A stretch of DNA of 64,000 nucleotides from Lichenostomus cassidix. Taxonomy: Eukaryota; Chordata; Aves; Passeriformes; Meliphagidae. A program made the position numbers and the translations under genes. Shown piece after piece: positions 1 to 11,200 of this stretch. The notes under the pieces are model-generated. The model saw only the letters and a program-made list of their open reading frames with translations. It was not told where the DNA came from and made no database searches. Numbering within the stretch: the first letter of the stretch is position 1; every line of letters starts with the position of its first letter. Location: contig CM039210.1 of the NCBI GenBank assembly GCA_008360975.2, positions 6,264,293 through 6,328,292 of the forward strand, given 5' to 3'.

Positions 1-1000
1 CAATCAGTGTCTTGCCCCTGCCAGGGGCTATTCAGCTAAGCCTCCCAAATGTCTCACATTAGCAGATAACAAAAGACTTCTGCAGCTGCAACCTTCAGGC
101 AGCTTCCACCCAAACTCTCACACATTAGTTTTATTTCAAAGTAATTTATTTATCTGGACAATTTAGGCATATCTGTATACTACTCCCTGTCCAACTGCTT
201 TGTATCTCTGAAGAGTTCTGAGTGTATGCCAAATAAACCCTGGGGGGGGTCTGAAATTCCCTGGTCCAGGGTATGGCTCTACAGCTTGACCTGCCTATAC
301 TCCAGCTTCCTTGGAAATTGGCCATATACTCCAACCTCCCTGTGTAGTTACTGTAGCAGGACTTCCCCTCTGCCACAGAAGAGCTTATCCGTTCTGTCTG
401 TCAACTGGTGCTTAGCTCAGGGCATCTTCCCCCTCACATGAATTGGTGAGATAACCCAAGACAGACATCTGTCTGGTAGTGAGTTATCTCTGGTGCCAGG
501 GAGGTGGCATTCCCAGCTGACAATAAACATCTTGCCTTGAGAGCAGAATGAAGGGAGATAAGCCTTAAATTTCTGACTGACAGACAATTCACTTTACAAA
601 TTATAAAAGATACACAAAACTTTCACAAAGCAAAAGTCTTCTGCATACTCCCTGGAAACGTGTAGGGCTTCTCCCCAAAGTTTGGATGCAAACTTCATGG
701 TTACACTTCCAGAAGTTGAGTGAAAGGGCTCTATGTGTATTCCATCATCAATTCGGTGGTAAGTTACATTGACTCCTAATCTATACTATTTCTTTGCTAG
801 CTGTAATATAGGTACCTTTATTGTGCACTATTTATGTACCTAGTAGTAGTTCTTTTGTTTATCCTGTGTAGTAAGTAGTCTGTTTAAAGTCTTATGTCTG
901 TTAATCCTGTGTCTATTCAATAAATACTTCATTATACAATAGACCTAATCAGCCATTCTTAAGAACTTGAGAACAAGAGCAATTTGGAGTGCAGGCCACC
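1..1000 (+). repeat. Degenerate LTR-like repeat
   Basis: The stretch from about 640 to 960 resembles 19560-20020: both carry a 'cttctcccc...gtttgga' stretch, a glycine-poor T-rich tail, and an AATAAA near the end (here about 919-924). I read it as an old LTR in plus orientation. Exact ends and a target-site duplication were not found. The short open frames here are not supported as genes. Confidence 0.35.
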
Positions 1001-1493
1001 TCAAACAGAGCTACTGCCAGAAATCTGAGCTTAAGGCTGGACTTGTCTTAGCTCTCACTCCATTCATAACAGTTACTCCTTGATCAAAGGTGACCAACTG
1101 CCTAGACAACTCATCTTAAAGAATAAATACAAACAGATGGAGAACACCCATCTCTTTATCCAAAGATAAACTGCAAATGCTGGCAACCTAAGTTTAATAA
1201 TCTTCTATGCTTGGTACCACAAGAGCCGTTCTCAGAATTCTACTTCAAAATGAAAAGGCAAATAAGCAAGACATGAAAGCAAAGATAAGTTTTAAAATAA
1301 AACAAAATTTGCAGCCTCAGGTAAACATTGCTCTTAAGCTCAATTAATGAGGCATACATAAAATTTTTGATACCTTACTATAGCTTTAGAGAAGCAAATA
1401 GAGCAAAAATCCTGCTGTTAACAGAAAAATCAAGTGACAGAAGCTTTGTTTCAACTTCCTCTGTTGAAAATTAAAAACCAGTAGGGCTGGAGT

Positions 1494-2135
1494 GTTGCGG
1501 TTTGAAGGATGTTATAGCAGACCTTACCGAGGGCGTCTCTGCCCAGCCCAGTTCAGCGCCTCAGTGCACCAAACTCTCCTGGTCACTGCACTCTCACCGG
1601 CTGGGGAGCCGTAAGGCTAGCCTGGTTTCGTCTGCTTTCACAACCGGCGGTGATTAAGGAGGCGAGGAGGGTCAACACATCGTGTCCATGGAAGGTTTTA
1701 TTCATATGGCTGCAACAGAGGCCAAAGGCCTCCCCTGGTGCACAGACCATGTGCATAGACCACACGTGCATAGACATGTGTGCATAGACTCCATGCTGCA
1801 TAGACACACGGGGAGCATAGACATCCACATGCACAGACAGCGTATGTGTGTAGACAACAAGAGGGTGGAAGGTGGAGGGTGAGGGATTTTATAGGGAAAC
1901 AGAGAGGGGCGGGGACAGCACACTGGCCCAGTGACCTCTGGGCACAGGGGCAGTACATGGGCGGAGTTAGGGTACAGGAACCAATAGGGAAAACCCAAGG
2001 GAGTGGCCAGGACCACGTGGGGTGGGGAAAGGCAGAACAATAGGTGATAAGTATACTCATTAAGAAATGGGTGTGGGGAACCTGCACCTATTATCACAGC
2101 ACTGGAGCATCTATGCCCATTGCCATGTTGGATCC
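1494..2135 (-). repeat. Solo LTR, family 10 (minus)
   Basis: Reverse complement of the family seen at 40957-41768. On the plus strand it begins TGTTG (so the LTR ends CAACA on its own strand), and a TTTATT near 1697 is the reversed polyadenylation signal. It contains a run of short 'catagac' motifs at about 1750-1840. Its upstream end abuts or is interrupted by the LTR at 2136-2408. Confidence 0.55.
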
Positions 2136-2408
2136 TGTGGCTAGCACAGACCTTTCCCATGAGAACTCTTTTCTCTCTTCTTCCTGTGTTTTATAAACAA
2201 AGATAAAGTTTGGATGTTATTAAAAACAGTTTCTCGGAATGTGGACAGTTCAGGCCTGGCCAATCAGGCCTAGGGGGAGGCTTCGAACTGACCAATCTGG
2301 GTGACCTTTGAAAAGTCTATATAAGATGGAATTATTAATAAAACCTTCTTCTGGATGCCACACTTTGAACCTGGGTCTTCTTACTCTGCTAGCAGCTCAA
2401 CAGCGACA
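2136..2408 (+). mobile_element. Solo LTR, family 6 (class II type), TSD GGATCC
   Basis: 273 bp from TGTGGCTAGC to CAGCGACA, with TG...CA ends. GGATCC lies immediately before (2130-2135) and after (2409-2414), an exact 6-bp target-site duplication as made by alpha/beta-type (class II) integrases. There is a TATA-like 'tatataag' near 2320 and AATAAA near 2338. Other copies are at 13685-13947, 16939-17200 and 41175-41434. Confidence 0.85.
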
Positions 2409-3247
2409 GGATCCTATTCCAAAAGGAACAGGACAAGCAACTGGGCTTTATTCAATTCATTCCGACTACATCTTCTACATGAGGGAACTAGATCAAGAGC
2501 TTTGAGATCTGACATCTTTACATTTCCATTGTCATTAATTTTTCTTCTGCCAACTAGCTAGATTTAATCCCGCTTACAGCTAATGAAAACACAGCGAATG
2601 TAACATCTAAGGCTGTTCTCAGCTTGGAAGCCTTGATTCTAGTTTTCGTAGCCATGACAATCTAGGACTAGAAACTTACTCCACAAACTCTGCTTTCCCA
2701 AGAGAAGAAACAGCAACCTTACTTACAGAAATTGTTACACAAGAGACATGGAAAAGATAACCAGTATGACTGAATGTTATTTTTAAATGGCCTCATTTAA
2801 TACAGTTTATGATGATTATTCACTAGCCAAGCTTAAATGATGAGGAAAACACACATTTAATTAATATTTTCTTAATAATAAGCTTTCAGACCAGTTACAA
2901 TTTAATTCCCTGAGCAGGTCCTTCTAGAAGCAGTTTCTACCACAGCTGGCATATTATTTACTATATCTGTAATTCTTCTAACAAAGACAGTACCTCACTG
3001 ACTCTTCAGAGCTAGCACTGAAGCTTCAGCATCCCCAAAATTAGGTTATAGTCAAACTTGATTTAGCAAAAGGAACACTGTTTCATACTCAAATAAAACA
3101 TTGTGTGGGGGAAGTATAGTAAAATCCCGTATTTCACAACATTTTAATTCAAAAGCCAGCTGCAGTAAAATTTCAGTTTGCAATGCTAAAAAAAGCTGTA
3201 ACCACAATAAAGTATGAGAAGCTTTAAGGTTAAAACACAGTTCACTG
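2409..3247. other. No recognisable gene
   Basis: AT-rich sequence with no open frame that resembles a protein I know. It may be decayed repeat DNA. Confidence 0.4.
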
Positions 3248-3892
3248 TGAAGCACGGAATTGACTCCACAACTCAGATAGTTATGAAGTAGGTATGTGTT
3301 TATTCCAGCTGGGGTGCATGGGGGGTAGCCCCTCCAAAGCATGCACACCCTCAGCAGCACTTCACTTGGTTTATATTAGGTTACAGATTACATATGCATA
3401 AAGTTAGACAAAGCCCCTATACTTATTCATTACCTATCTCCGCTTCGTATTATAATGAGTTCGAAGTTCATTTAAATATGCTCGCCCAAGCGCAGTGTCT
3501 CAGATTAATTGTGGGCAAGGGTCCCAAATGATTAATGAGGGTGAAATTGATGGTCTTCCTCACGATGAACTGTTCACCCTGTTCCCTTGCGCATGCTCCC
3601 TTGGTTCTTGGTCCAAGTCCAAGCCTGAGAACCAACTTGTACCAGTTCGGGGTCCAAGGGCGGGATGCTTGGTTATACTTGGTGGTTTTTCTCAATTATT
3701 TGGCTCTCTTCTCTCCATCCTCCCCAATGCCAGGTAGGCACAAATTCATTAAGGGAATAATAAATGGTTTGCAGCAGGCATATCCTAGTAAATCATTATC
3801 CAATCTCTGGCTCTCTAAATCAGTTTAAGAATATTATTATTATCCAACTTCTAGTTCTTTTAAATTAATAATTTCTATTTTACCCTAAATCA
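3248..3892 (-). mobile_element. Solo LTR, family 2, TSD ACTG
   Basis: 645 bp. Read on the minus strand it starts TGATTTAGGG and ends CCGTGCTTCA, with an AATAAA close to the end (about 3299-3304, reversed). The host sequence ACTG is present at 3244-3247 and 3893-3896, an exact 4-bp duplication typical of gammaretrovirus-type (class I) integration. Close relatives are at 8874-9519 and 33222-33874. No internal region survives, so it is a recombined solo LTR. Confidence 0.9.
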
Positions 3893-4280
3893 ACTGTGCC
3901 AACAATTTAGAGCTACAGATGATTATTAACATCTGAATTTCACACACTCCCGCTTCAACATGAAAAGTCAAGTTGTACACATGAAAATCAAAAGCTTAAT
4001 GAATTATGGTAGTGATGCCCAAAAAGATAGGCTGGAAATAAAACCCCATAGACCGGTGTCTACAGAGCAGGTATTTGTTTATTGCAGCGCTGAAAGTGAG
4101 TGGGATGTGATAAATACATATTATAGTATTGACTTTTTGCAAATATCAAAATGGATGCTATATGTATAATGTTAATTCTTATAGAATTAGCTTTGCTATA
4201 AAGATATAATAATAACTAAATGCGTTTTTTTTTTTTTTTTGCAAGTAACTTAGATATAGTGGTGAAATAGCTAATATTGA
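3893..4280. other. No recognisable gene
   Basis: Short spacer between two related LTRs. It contains a poly-T run at about 4226-4240. No coding or RNA feature was seen. Confidence 0.4.
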
Positions 4281-4953
4281 TGTGCGGATGGACTCCACAA
4301 CCCATAAAGTTGTAAAGTAGGTATGTTTTATGCCAGCACTGGGGTGCATGGGGGTAACCCTCCAAAGGCATGCACACTGCCAGCAGCACTTCACTTGGTT
4401 TATATCAGGTTACAGGTTACATATGCATGAAGTTACACAATACCCCTATACATATTCATTATCTATCCCTGCTTCGTATTACAATGAGTCTAAAGTTCAT
4501 TTAAATATGCTTGTGCCTGCGCAGTGCCACTTGATCGTCGTGGGCAGGGGTCTCGGGGGTCTCTGGGAGGCAGTAAAAGCAGTATTTCTCGGGTTGAACT
4601 CTTCACCCTGCCTTCTTGCGCATACTCCCTGAGTTCCCGGTCCAAGTCCAAACCTTAAAGCTGACTCAGGCTGGTTTCAGGGTCCAAAAACAGGATATCT
4701 GGTCACGGTTGCTTCACTGCTACCAATGGTCTTGCATTCCTTTTGCACCCTCCCTTTCTGCTTGGCAAGCGCAAAAACCGTTAAGTAAGCGGTATACATT
4801 GTTTTAGCAAGCAGCCCCTAGTAAATCATTATCTCGATTCTAGTCCCCTAAATCTCAATTCTAGTCCCCTAGTTGTTTTAGAATACTTATAGTTAACTTA
4901 CCATAATTAAACCACCTGCTTAGTTGGATAACATCCGAAAGGTGGGCGCAACA
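4281..4953 (-). mobile_element. Solo LTR, family 2b
   Basis: A divergent relative of the family 2 LTR. It shares the 'gactccacaac', 'ggtgcatggggg', 'cacttcacttggtttata' and 'tttaaatatgct' blocks in the same order. On the minus strand it would run TGTTGCGCCC to TCCGCACA. No clean duplication flanks it, so the ends are approximate. Confidence 0.65.
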
Positions 4954-5330
4954 AGGATCCCTGCCACTGACATTTCTATCAGCAACCATCACCTGCTGGA
5001 ACCACAAAAGGGAGGGGAGATGCACGACTCTCCAAAAGGACTGTGCATGCTCTAAAAAGGAGGATCAGAGGAGGGGCCATGCTAAAAGGTTCCTGGAATA
5101 TGCAAACTAGTTGGAATAAATGTTTGAATATGCATAATTGTCTATGAATATGCATTTGGATGATACAATCATGAAGCTATGTAAAACTTGTACCATGTAA
5201 TCACAGTGTGGTTTTGGCTAAAGGCCAAGCACCCAGCACTGTTACTTTTACTTTATTGTCTTTGTCCCCTATTGTCCTTTATTAAACTTTTTAAATTCTA
5301 ACAGGAGAGTAAAACTTTGTTTTTTACAGG
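4954..5330 (+). repeat. LTR-like segment, family 9
   Basis: It carries 'ggaataaatg' and 'tttattaaac' polyadenylation-type signals followed by a T-rich tail ending TTTTTACA at about 5329 and a G-run, as at the 3' end of an LTR. Start and target duplication were not found. Confidence 0.35.
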
Positions 5331-5489
5331 GGATTTCTTCACCTAACTCATCCACCCTTGTCAAGTGCTGTGGTTTATTTATACAGTAAATTTCACTAAG
5401 TATTACTATGTCACTATAACATCATCATACACATGCTGGAACTAATTTACATAACATGATTTCATGGTTATAAATAGTTCTTTTGCACT

Positions 5490-6035
5490 GCACTTGTGCC
5501 TCCCCAATTCGGTGGTTATGGGGATCTGTCCTAGGTTGCAATATAGATGTATTCTATTATCTCCTCCACCAGCTGTTAAAGCAGGTGGGGCACTGGTTGT
5601 TATCTCCTGCTATGACTCACCCCTGATAACTGATAATGGGCCATCAAGAACCCACCACATGGCTCATGGAATTGCCTCATCCCATTAGAATTACCTCATC
5701 CTATTGTGAGATGCTCTGCCCAGGGGGGAGGAGCCAAGAATTCCCACCTGGATATAGCCTGGGCTTTGGAACTACACAAGGCAGCCCCTGTCTGCTGAAT
5801 TCCCAGAGGACAAGAGCTACCACTGGACCTTCAGGTGGAGACCAGACCTTCCACAGGATCACTGCTTTAACTTAACTGCTTCACTTGGACTGCTACCACC
5901 ACCCTGACTAACAGGGTGTCAGGTTGTATCCGACTCTGTCAGTGTTCTTGTGTTATTGCATTTAATTTTAATTTTCCTATTAAATTATAATTCTGACTTG
6001 CGATCTCCCACTGGTTTGTTTTCAAACTAGTACAG
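5490..6035 (+). repeat. Solo LTR, family 8 (plus)
   Basis: Nearly the reverse complement of 8728-9845 once the insertion there is removed. Shared blocks include 'gagatgctctgcccagg', 'cacctggatata', 'accactggacctt' and 'ctgacttg(c/t)gatctccc'. Contains ATTAAA near 5978. Boundaries are set by comparison of the two copies and are approximate. Confidence 0.6.
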
Positions 6036-6304
6036 GGTCTCCCTGATGAAGGCTTCCAGGATCTTTTTCGCATCTGAACTTTTCACTTTTGTCTTCGGAG
6101 CATGCGCAGTTATGGTGTTCCTTGGTCTCTCTGGTTCTAACTGGTCTAAATTCTGTGTTCTATGGCTAATTGGCTTTACATTTGCCAATTTCTCATTAGT
6201 ACTATACTTGTCCATCTTTGAAGCTATCCACCTGGTGAGGTTTTTTTTCTTGTTTTTTGTCTATTCAGCATTAAGCAACTAGTTAACCACATAATAGCCA
6301 TTAC

Positions 6305-6430
6305 ATTGTATAGAAAGTTAAAATTCAAGTTATATTAGTATAAAAAGTCATAATTCAGCTTATATAGGTGTAGAAAGTTATGATTCAGGTCATATAGGTA
6401 TAAAAAGTTGTGATTCAGGTAATATTGATA
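6305..6430 (+). repeat. Short tandem repeat, ~30 bp unit
   Basis: About four imperfect units of the form 'tataaaaagt(t/c)(g/a)tgattcaggt'. No coding content. Confidence 0.6.
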
Positions 6431-7029
6431 TAACTTAAGCTATATAAGCACCTTGTAACTCTGACCCAAATTATATAGGCATCAGTAGGTGTGATTTCTA
6501 GTTTTAATTGTGTTAATTAGTTTAAAGCTATTATTCTTAAACATCTAAACTGACTAATTTGATAGCACCCAAGAACCTATCAAGGCAGTGTTGTGATTTA
6601 GGAATGGTATTCCCCAATTTAGTGTTCCCACTGAAACACTCCAAACACTGCTTGCTCACCATTCCCCCCCCTTCCCCTACTTCCACCCTGTGGCAGAATG
6701 GAGGGGAGAATTAGAAGCACAAAAGGAAAACATCACAGATTGTTGCAGGTTAGGATTTTTCCTTTTCTTTTCTTTCTCTTAGGGAATTTTGTCCCATCTG
6801 TTGCTAAGAGACATCAACGATTGGTACTTAAGAGAGACAAAAAAGGTACCCATGGTGGGGGGGAAGAGAGCACCTGGCCACACTTCTCTTATCTGAGGGC
6901 TTTCTCTTGGAGGGGCAGAGTTCCCACAAGACTTAGGGCCAGGGAAAAGGGGCTGAGCGTGGCTTCTAGCTGTCTTGCTCTCTGGGCATCGGAGGGGACA
7001 GTTGAGCTGCTGCTTACTGCGAGAGTTTT
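6431..7029. other. No recognisable gene
   Basis: AT-rich, then purine-rich DNA. Frames here are short and do not resemble retroviral or host proteins that I recognise. Confidence 0.35.
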
Positions 7030-7059
7030 GCCGTGACCACTGGAGCCCAGCTCTGTACT

Positions 7060-7480
7060 ACCTATTCCTTACTGGCTTGCTGCTCTGAGGTTCTAGCTGC
7101 ACCCTGTCCCGCCATCCAGCCCATTCGCCATTACCACGTGAGGGAGGCTCACCTAACCTTGTGCCACAGTGCCCTCTGCAGCCGCGAAGGAATCATCACA
7201 CCTGCCCTGCCCAGCTGGGAGCCCAACAGTGCCCCTGCCGGCCGTGACTGTAACTGCACCAAAGGGGACGGTGCCTGACAGCTCAGAGCAGGCCGTTACC
7301 AGGTTTTTGGTTTGTTCGTTGTTGCTACAGCAGTGTGTGCATGCTGGCCCTGCTGCTTCTCCTCGAGCTGCCGGCCGGGCAGGAGCTCCCCACCACCCAC
7401 CTACCTGCTCCTGCAGACAAGGGCCAACTGGGACCCTGGGGCCCGTGCAAGCCAGGGGCCATTGTGACATGGCAGAGGGG
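7060..7480 (+). repeat. LTR fragment, family 1 (GC-rich part)
   Basis: Matches the reverse complement of 32590-32760, including 'ccattacca', 'cttgtgccacag', 'ctctgcagc', 'aatcatcacacctgccctgcc' (in two blocks) and 'gggagc'. It is therefore a piece of the same LTR family in opposite orientation. Open frames of 136-145 codons on both strands are a by-product of GC-rich composition. Confidence 0.5.
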
Positions 7481-8727
7481 CCGCCCGCAAGCCATGGTGT
7501 GTTGTCACTCCATGGCAGGCACACTGGATATGGTGTATTGACCCTGTGGAACTTGAATAGAAGCCAGGCTCCCCCATGACACCAAGGCACCTCAGGGAAG
7601 CCTGGAGATGGGGTGTTGACGCTAGGGAAGCTGACGGAAACCTGGGCACCACTGGCAAGCTATGGAAACTGGTGGAACCGAGGGGCCAGAGCAATGCCAG
7701 AGGGATTTTTGCCTTTTTTCTTTTCTATATTTGTACCCTTTTGCCTACCCTGTCCCCCAGTTAGAAAGACCAAACCCATTGCAGAGCTCCAAGCCCTGGG
7801 GGGCACGAGGCCCCTCTCCTATCTTGCTTCTTCCTGGGAACCAAGGTTGAGAACAAAATCTTCAAGACACATTGTCATGAACAAGTCCAGCTAGTACCAA
7901 GGGTGGGGGGCTCCAGAGAAGGGGCTTGACCTGGGGGGAATTGCATCACCCCTTGTCCTCCAAATTGGTGCTTTTGATCAATTCTGCTAGTTTTTTCCTA
8001 AAACCTAGAAGACTGTATTCAGCCCTGTGGGAGTGGACTATTGTGGATATGCTTCCAGAAGTGCCCCTTGAGCTCCAAGAAAGATCCACTTTTCTATGAC
8101 CTCCTTGACTAAAATGATCTCGAGTTTCATTTCTAGGCTGAAAAAGGCAACAGAAAGACACTGGGGGGCCTTTTGCAAGCCAGGAGAGCCTTGTGGGAAC
8201 CCACAGAATCATTCATGCTAGCAGCAACCTACTGCAGGTGGGCTCCACTCTCCCAGCTTGCACAGGTCCTGGCAGGATCCTTCCCAGGCACCGACTGGCC
8301 AGGGGCTCAAGGCTTGCCAGGGGAATGGCTCTGTTTCAGGATGCCCTTCACCTGCACAGGATGCAGGTGTATTTTGTCAACCCTTAGTCAGTGTCCCAGG
8401 AAAGTCAAGACCCTTGTGCCCGACCAGTCTGTCAGTGTCCCCTTAGGGGAACACTGCACTGAGCCACCCTGCTGGATCAAGTGGTGTTCGACTGACTCAG
8501 TCTGGGAAACATTACCAGCACAAGGGAGAGCCCTCAGCCTTCCCCTTTATTGGAGTGTGTTCCCCGCTACTGGCGACTGCCAGCATCAGGGAAGGATTCA
8601 TGCTGACAGTGAATGGAATAACTCACATTATTAGTATAAAATTGTGACAGGTTCAGGTTTAAAGGTTGTTGGTGATAGTGTCTGACTGCAAAAATATACT
8701 TGAACAAATATACCTACAAGCTTTTGT
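7481..8727. other. Unassigned sequence
   Basis: No feature could be supported. Frames up to 153 codons exist at 8173-8634, but their translation has no recognisable domain and overlaps frames of similar size. It may be decayed proviral interior. Confidence 0.35.
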
Positions 8728-9845
8728 ATTGCTTTGAAAATAAACCAGTGGGAGATCACAAGTCAGGATTAAAATTAACAGGAAAAATTTTTAAAAAGTG
8801 AAATAATACAAGGAAAAAGCACTGACAAAGTCAGATACAACCTGACACCCCATTAGGGTGGTGGTAGCAGTCCTGATTTAGGGTAAAATAGAAATTATTA
8901 ATTTAAAAGAACTAGAAACTGGATAATAATAATAATAATAACTCTTGAACTGATTTAGAAGGCCAGAGATTGGATAATGATTTACTGAGATTTGCCTGCT
9001 GAAGACAATTTATTATTCCCTTAATGACTTTGTGCCTACCTAGTATTGGGGAGGATAGAGAGAAGAGAGCCAAATAATTGAGAAAAAACACTAAGTGTGA
9101 CTGAGCATCCTGTCCTTGGACCCCGAACTGGTACAAGTTGGTTCTCAGGCTTGGACTTGGACCAAGAACCAAGGGAGCATGCGCAAGGGAACAGGGTGAA
9201 CAGTTCATCGTGAGGAAGACCATCAATTTCACCCTCATTAATCATTTGGGACCCTTGCCCACAATTAATCTGAGACACTGCACTTGTGTGAGAATATTTA
9301 AATGAACTTTGAACTCATTATAATACAAAGCGGAGATAGGTAATGAATAAGTATAGGGGCTTTGTCTAACTTTATGCATCTGTAACCTAATATAAACCAA
9401 GTGAAGTGCTGCTGAGGGTGTGCATGCCTTTGGAGGGGCTACCCCCCATGCACCCCAGCTGGAATAAACACATACCTACTTCATAACTATCTGAGTTGTG
9501 GAGTCAATTCCGTGCCTCAGTCCAACTGAAGTATCTCAGTTGAAGCGGTGATCCTGTGAAGGTCTGGTCTCTAGCTGAAGGTCCAGTGGTACTTCTTGTC
9601 CTCTGGGAACCCAGTAGACAGGGATAGCTCAGGCAGTTCCAAGGCCAGGTTATATCCAGGTGGGAATGCTTGACTCCTCCCTCCTGGGCAGAGCATCTCA
9701 CAATAGGGTGAGATAAGTCCATGAGTCATGTGGTGGCTCCTTGATGGCCCATTGTCTGTCATCCGGGGTGGGTCATTAGTAGGTGATAACGGCTAACGGC
9801 CCACAGCTGGTGGTAATAGAATACTTCAATACATTTATATTGTGA
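8728..9845 (-). mobile_element. Solo LTR, family 8 (minus), split by another LTR
   Basis: Two halves, 8728-8873 and 9520-9845, align in order with the reverse complement of 5490-6035. They are separated by a complete family 2 LTR with its own 4-bp duplication, so this LTR is the older of the two. Confidence 0.65.
8874..9519 (+). mobile_element. Solo LTR, family 2, TSD GTCC
   Basis: 646 bp, TGATTTAGGG to CCGTGCCTCA, plus orientation, with AATAAA at about 9464. GTCC lies at 8870-8873 and again at 9520-9523. This is a clean 4-bp duplication, and it interrupts the family 8 LTR. Confidence 0.9.
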
Positions 9846-9956
9846 CCTAGGACAGCTTTAAACCCCAAGGAAATGTTTAGCATGCACAGAGTATGATTCT
9901 TACCCAGAAGGCGTCCCTATGGGGGAGAAGACAGGTCCAGCCTCTCAACTGATCCT

Positions 9957-10440
9957 GATGCCTGATGATTTTTGTCCTTTTTTTTATACATTTTTATACC
10001 CTTTCCCTCTCCTTGTACCCTTCACAAACGCTTTATGTACCTGAGTCCCACATGTTTATAACTCCTGTAGTCTGATATTTAGCTTAGTTTGGGAGTTCTC
10101 CAGGGTCGGAAGACGAAACACTCATACTATCTCAAAACTAGAGGCTCCAACCTTGGATGGAGCCTCTTCTCTGGAACATGTTTTTATAAACTAGGCTGTA
10201 GTCTCATTTGGAGGGGGGGCAATAATTAGAATAGGGGGAAAATTACTTCATTTGGTAAGTTTCTTATTGGGGGATTTTAGGTAGATATGCTAATTTGCGA
10301 AGTCCATAAATTTGTGTACGCATTGTACATGGGTGTGCTCCTTGGCGTGTTTCCACCTTTGACGAGTGTGCACCTAGGATCCTATTAAAACCAAGGTAAT
10401 ACCCTTTTTCCTATACTGCTGTGTCTGCTTCATATTTTTA
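9957..10440 (+). repeat. LTR-like repeat, family 3
   Basis: Aligns with 34671-35130. Shared blocks include 'acatgtttttataaact', 'attacttcatttg', 'cttattgg', 'ggatcctattaaa' and 'ggtaatacccttttcctata'. ATTAAA followed by a ~50-bp tail suggests plus orientation. Ends are uncertain. Confidence 0.5.
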
Positions 10441-11200
10441 TCAGCTTGATAAGGCATAAATCCCAGCAGTTATGATGGAGTCTTCCCTAACTTTTATGCC
10501 ATCCTCAACTTACTTCTATACAACTTTGTGTTTAGGTGGAGCTTGAGTGACTCGAGTCAGACATATGTTTGTTACTGATGAGTTTAAAATTCTCTAACTT
10601 CACTTTTAAAGATACAGTGGAAAAGAACACAGAGTGCGTGTCCAGTGAGGGCAGGTCATACCTCAGGGCGGGTACCTTTGGGATGGAGGTGTGTGTTAAT
10701 ATTATTATTAGGCTTTAATGAAGCAAATTAATCTAAGGAGAGGGATTTTGCCACAGTTGCTGGCCCTACAGCAGGACATCTTCCCCCATCCCCCCTGGCT
10801 GACAAGCAAAATGCGGTTTTTCAGCTGCAAAGCACCATCAAGTTCCCCTCCCTGCAAGGATTTCCACAGAGCCTGGCCGTGGTGTCTCCACTCTGTCCCA
10901 CCCTCCATTCCATCCCCCACAGCAGGTGTGTGTGGATGGGGAATCTTTGTGGAATATGTTTCAAGTCCTGCCAACGGCATTCCATCCAGGGAGCAGCAGC
11001 TGTGATTTACCCTATAATTTCTGTACTGTTATAACTCCTGTTAGGATGCCAATATAACTCCTCAGTTTCCTCTAATTGTATCTTCAGTTACCTGTCCACA
11101 GGGTTTCCAGTCATTTTCCCACAAAATCCAGCCTGTGACTATAGTCACTCAAACTTCACAATATCCAAACAATGTTTGAGAATATTTCATGCTTTGGGAC
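10441..11200. other. No recognisable gene
   Basis: Separates an LTR-like repeat from the env remnant. Frames of about 90 codons on both strands at 10708-11005 are not recognisable proteins. Confidence 0.35.

Noticed and set aside
7153..7694. Overlapping 97-145 codon frames on both strands
   Set aside because: GC-rich LTR-related DNA with open frames on both strands and no recognisable domain.
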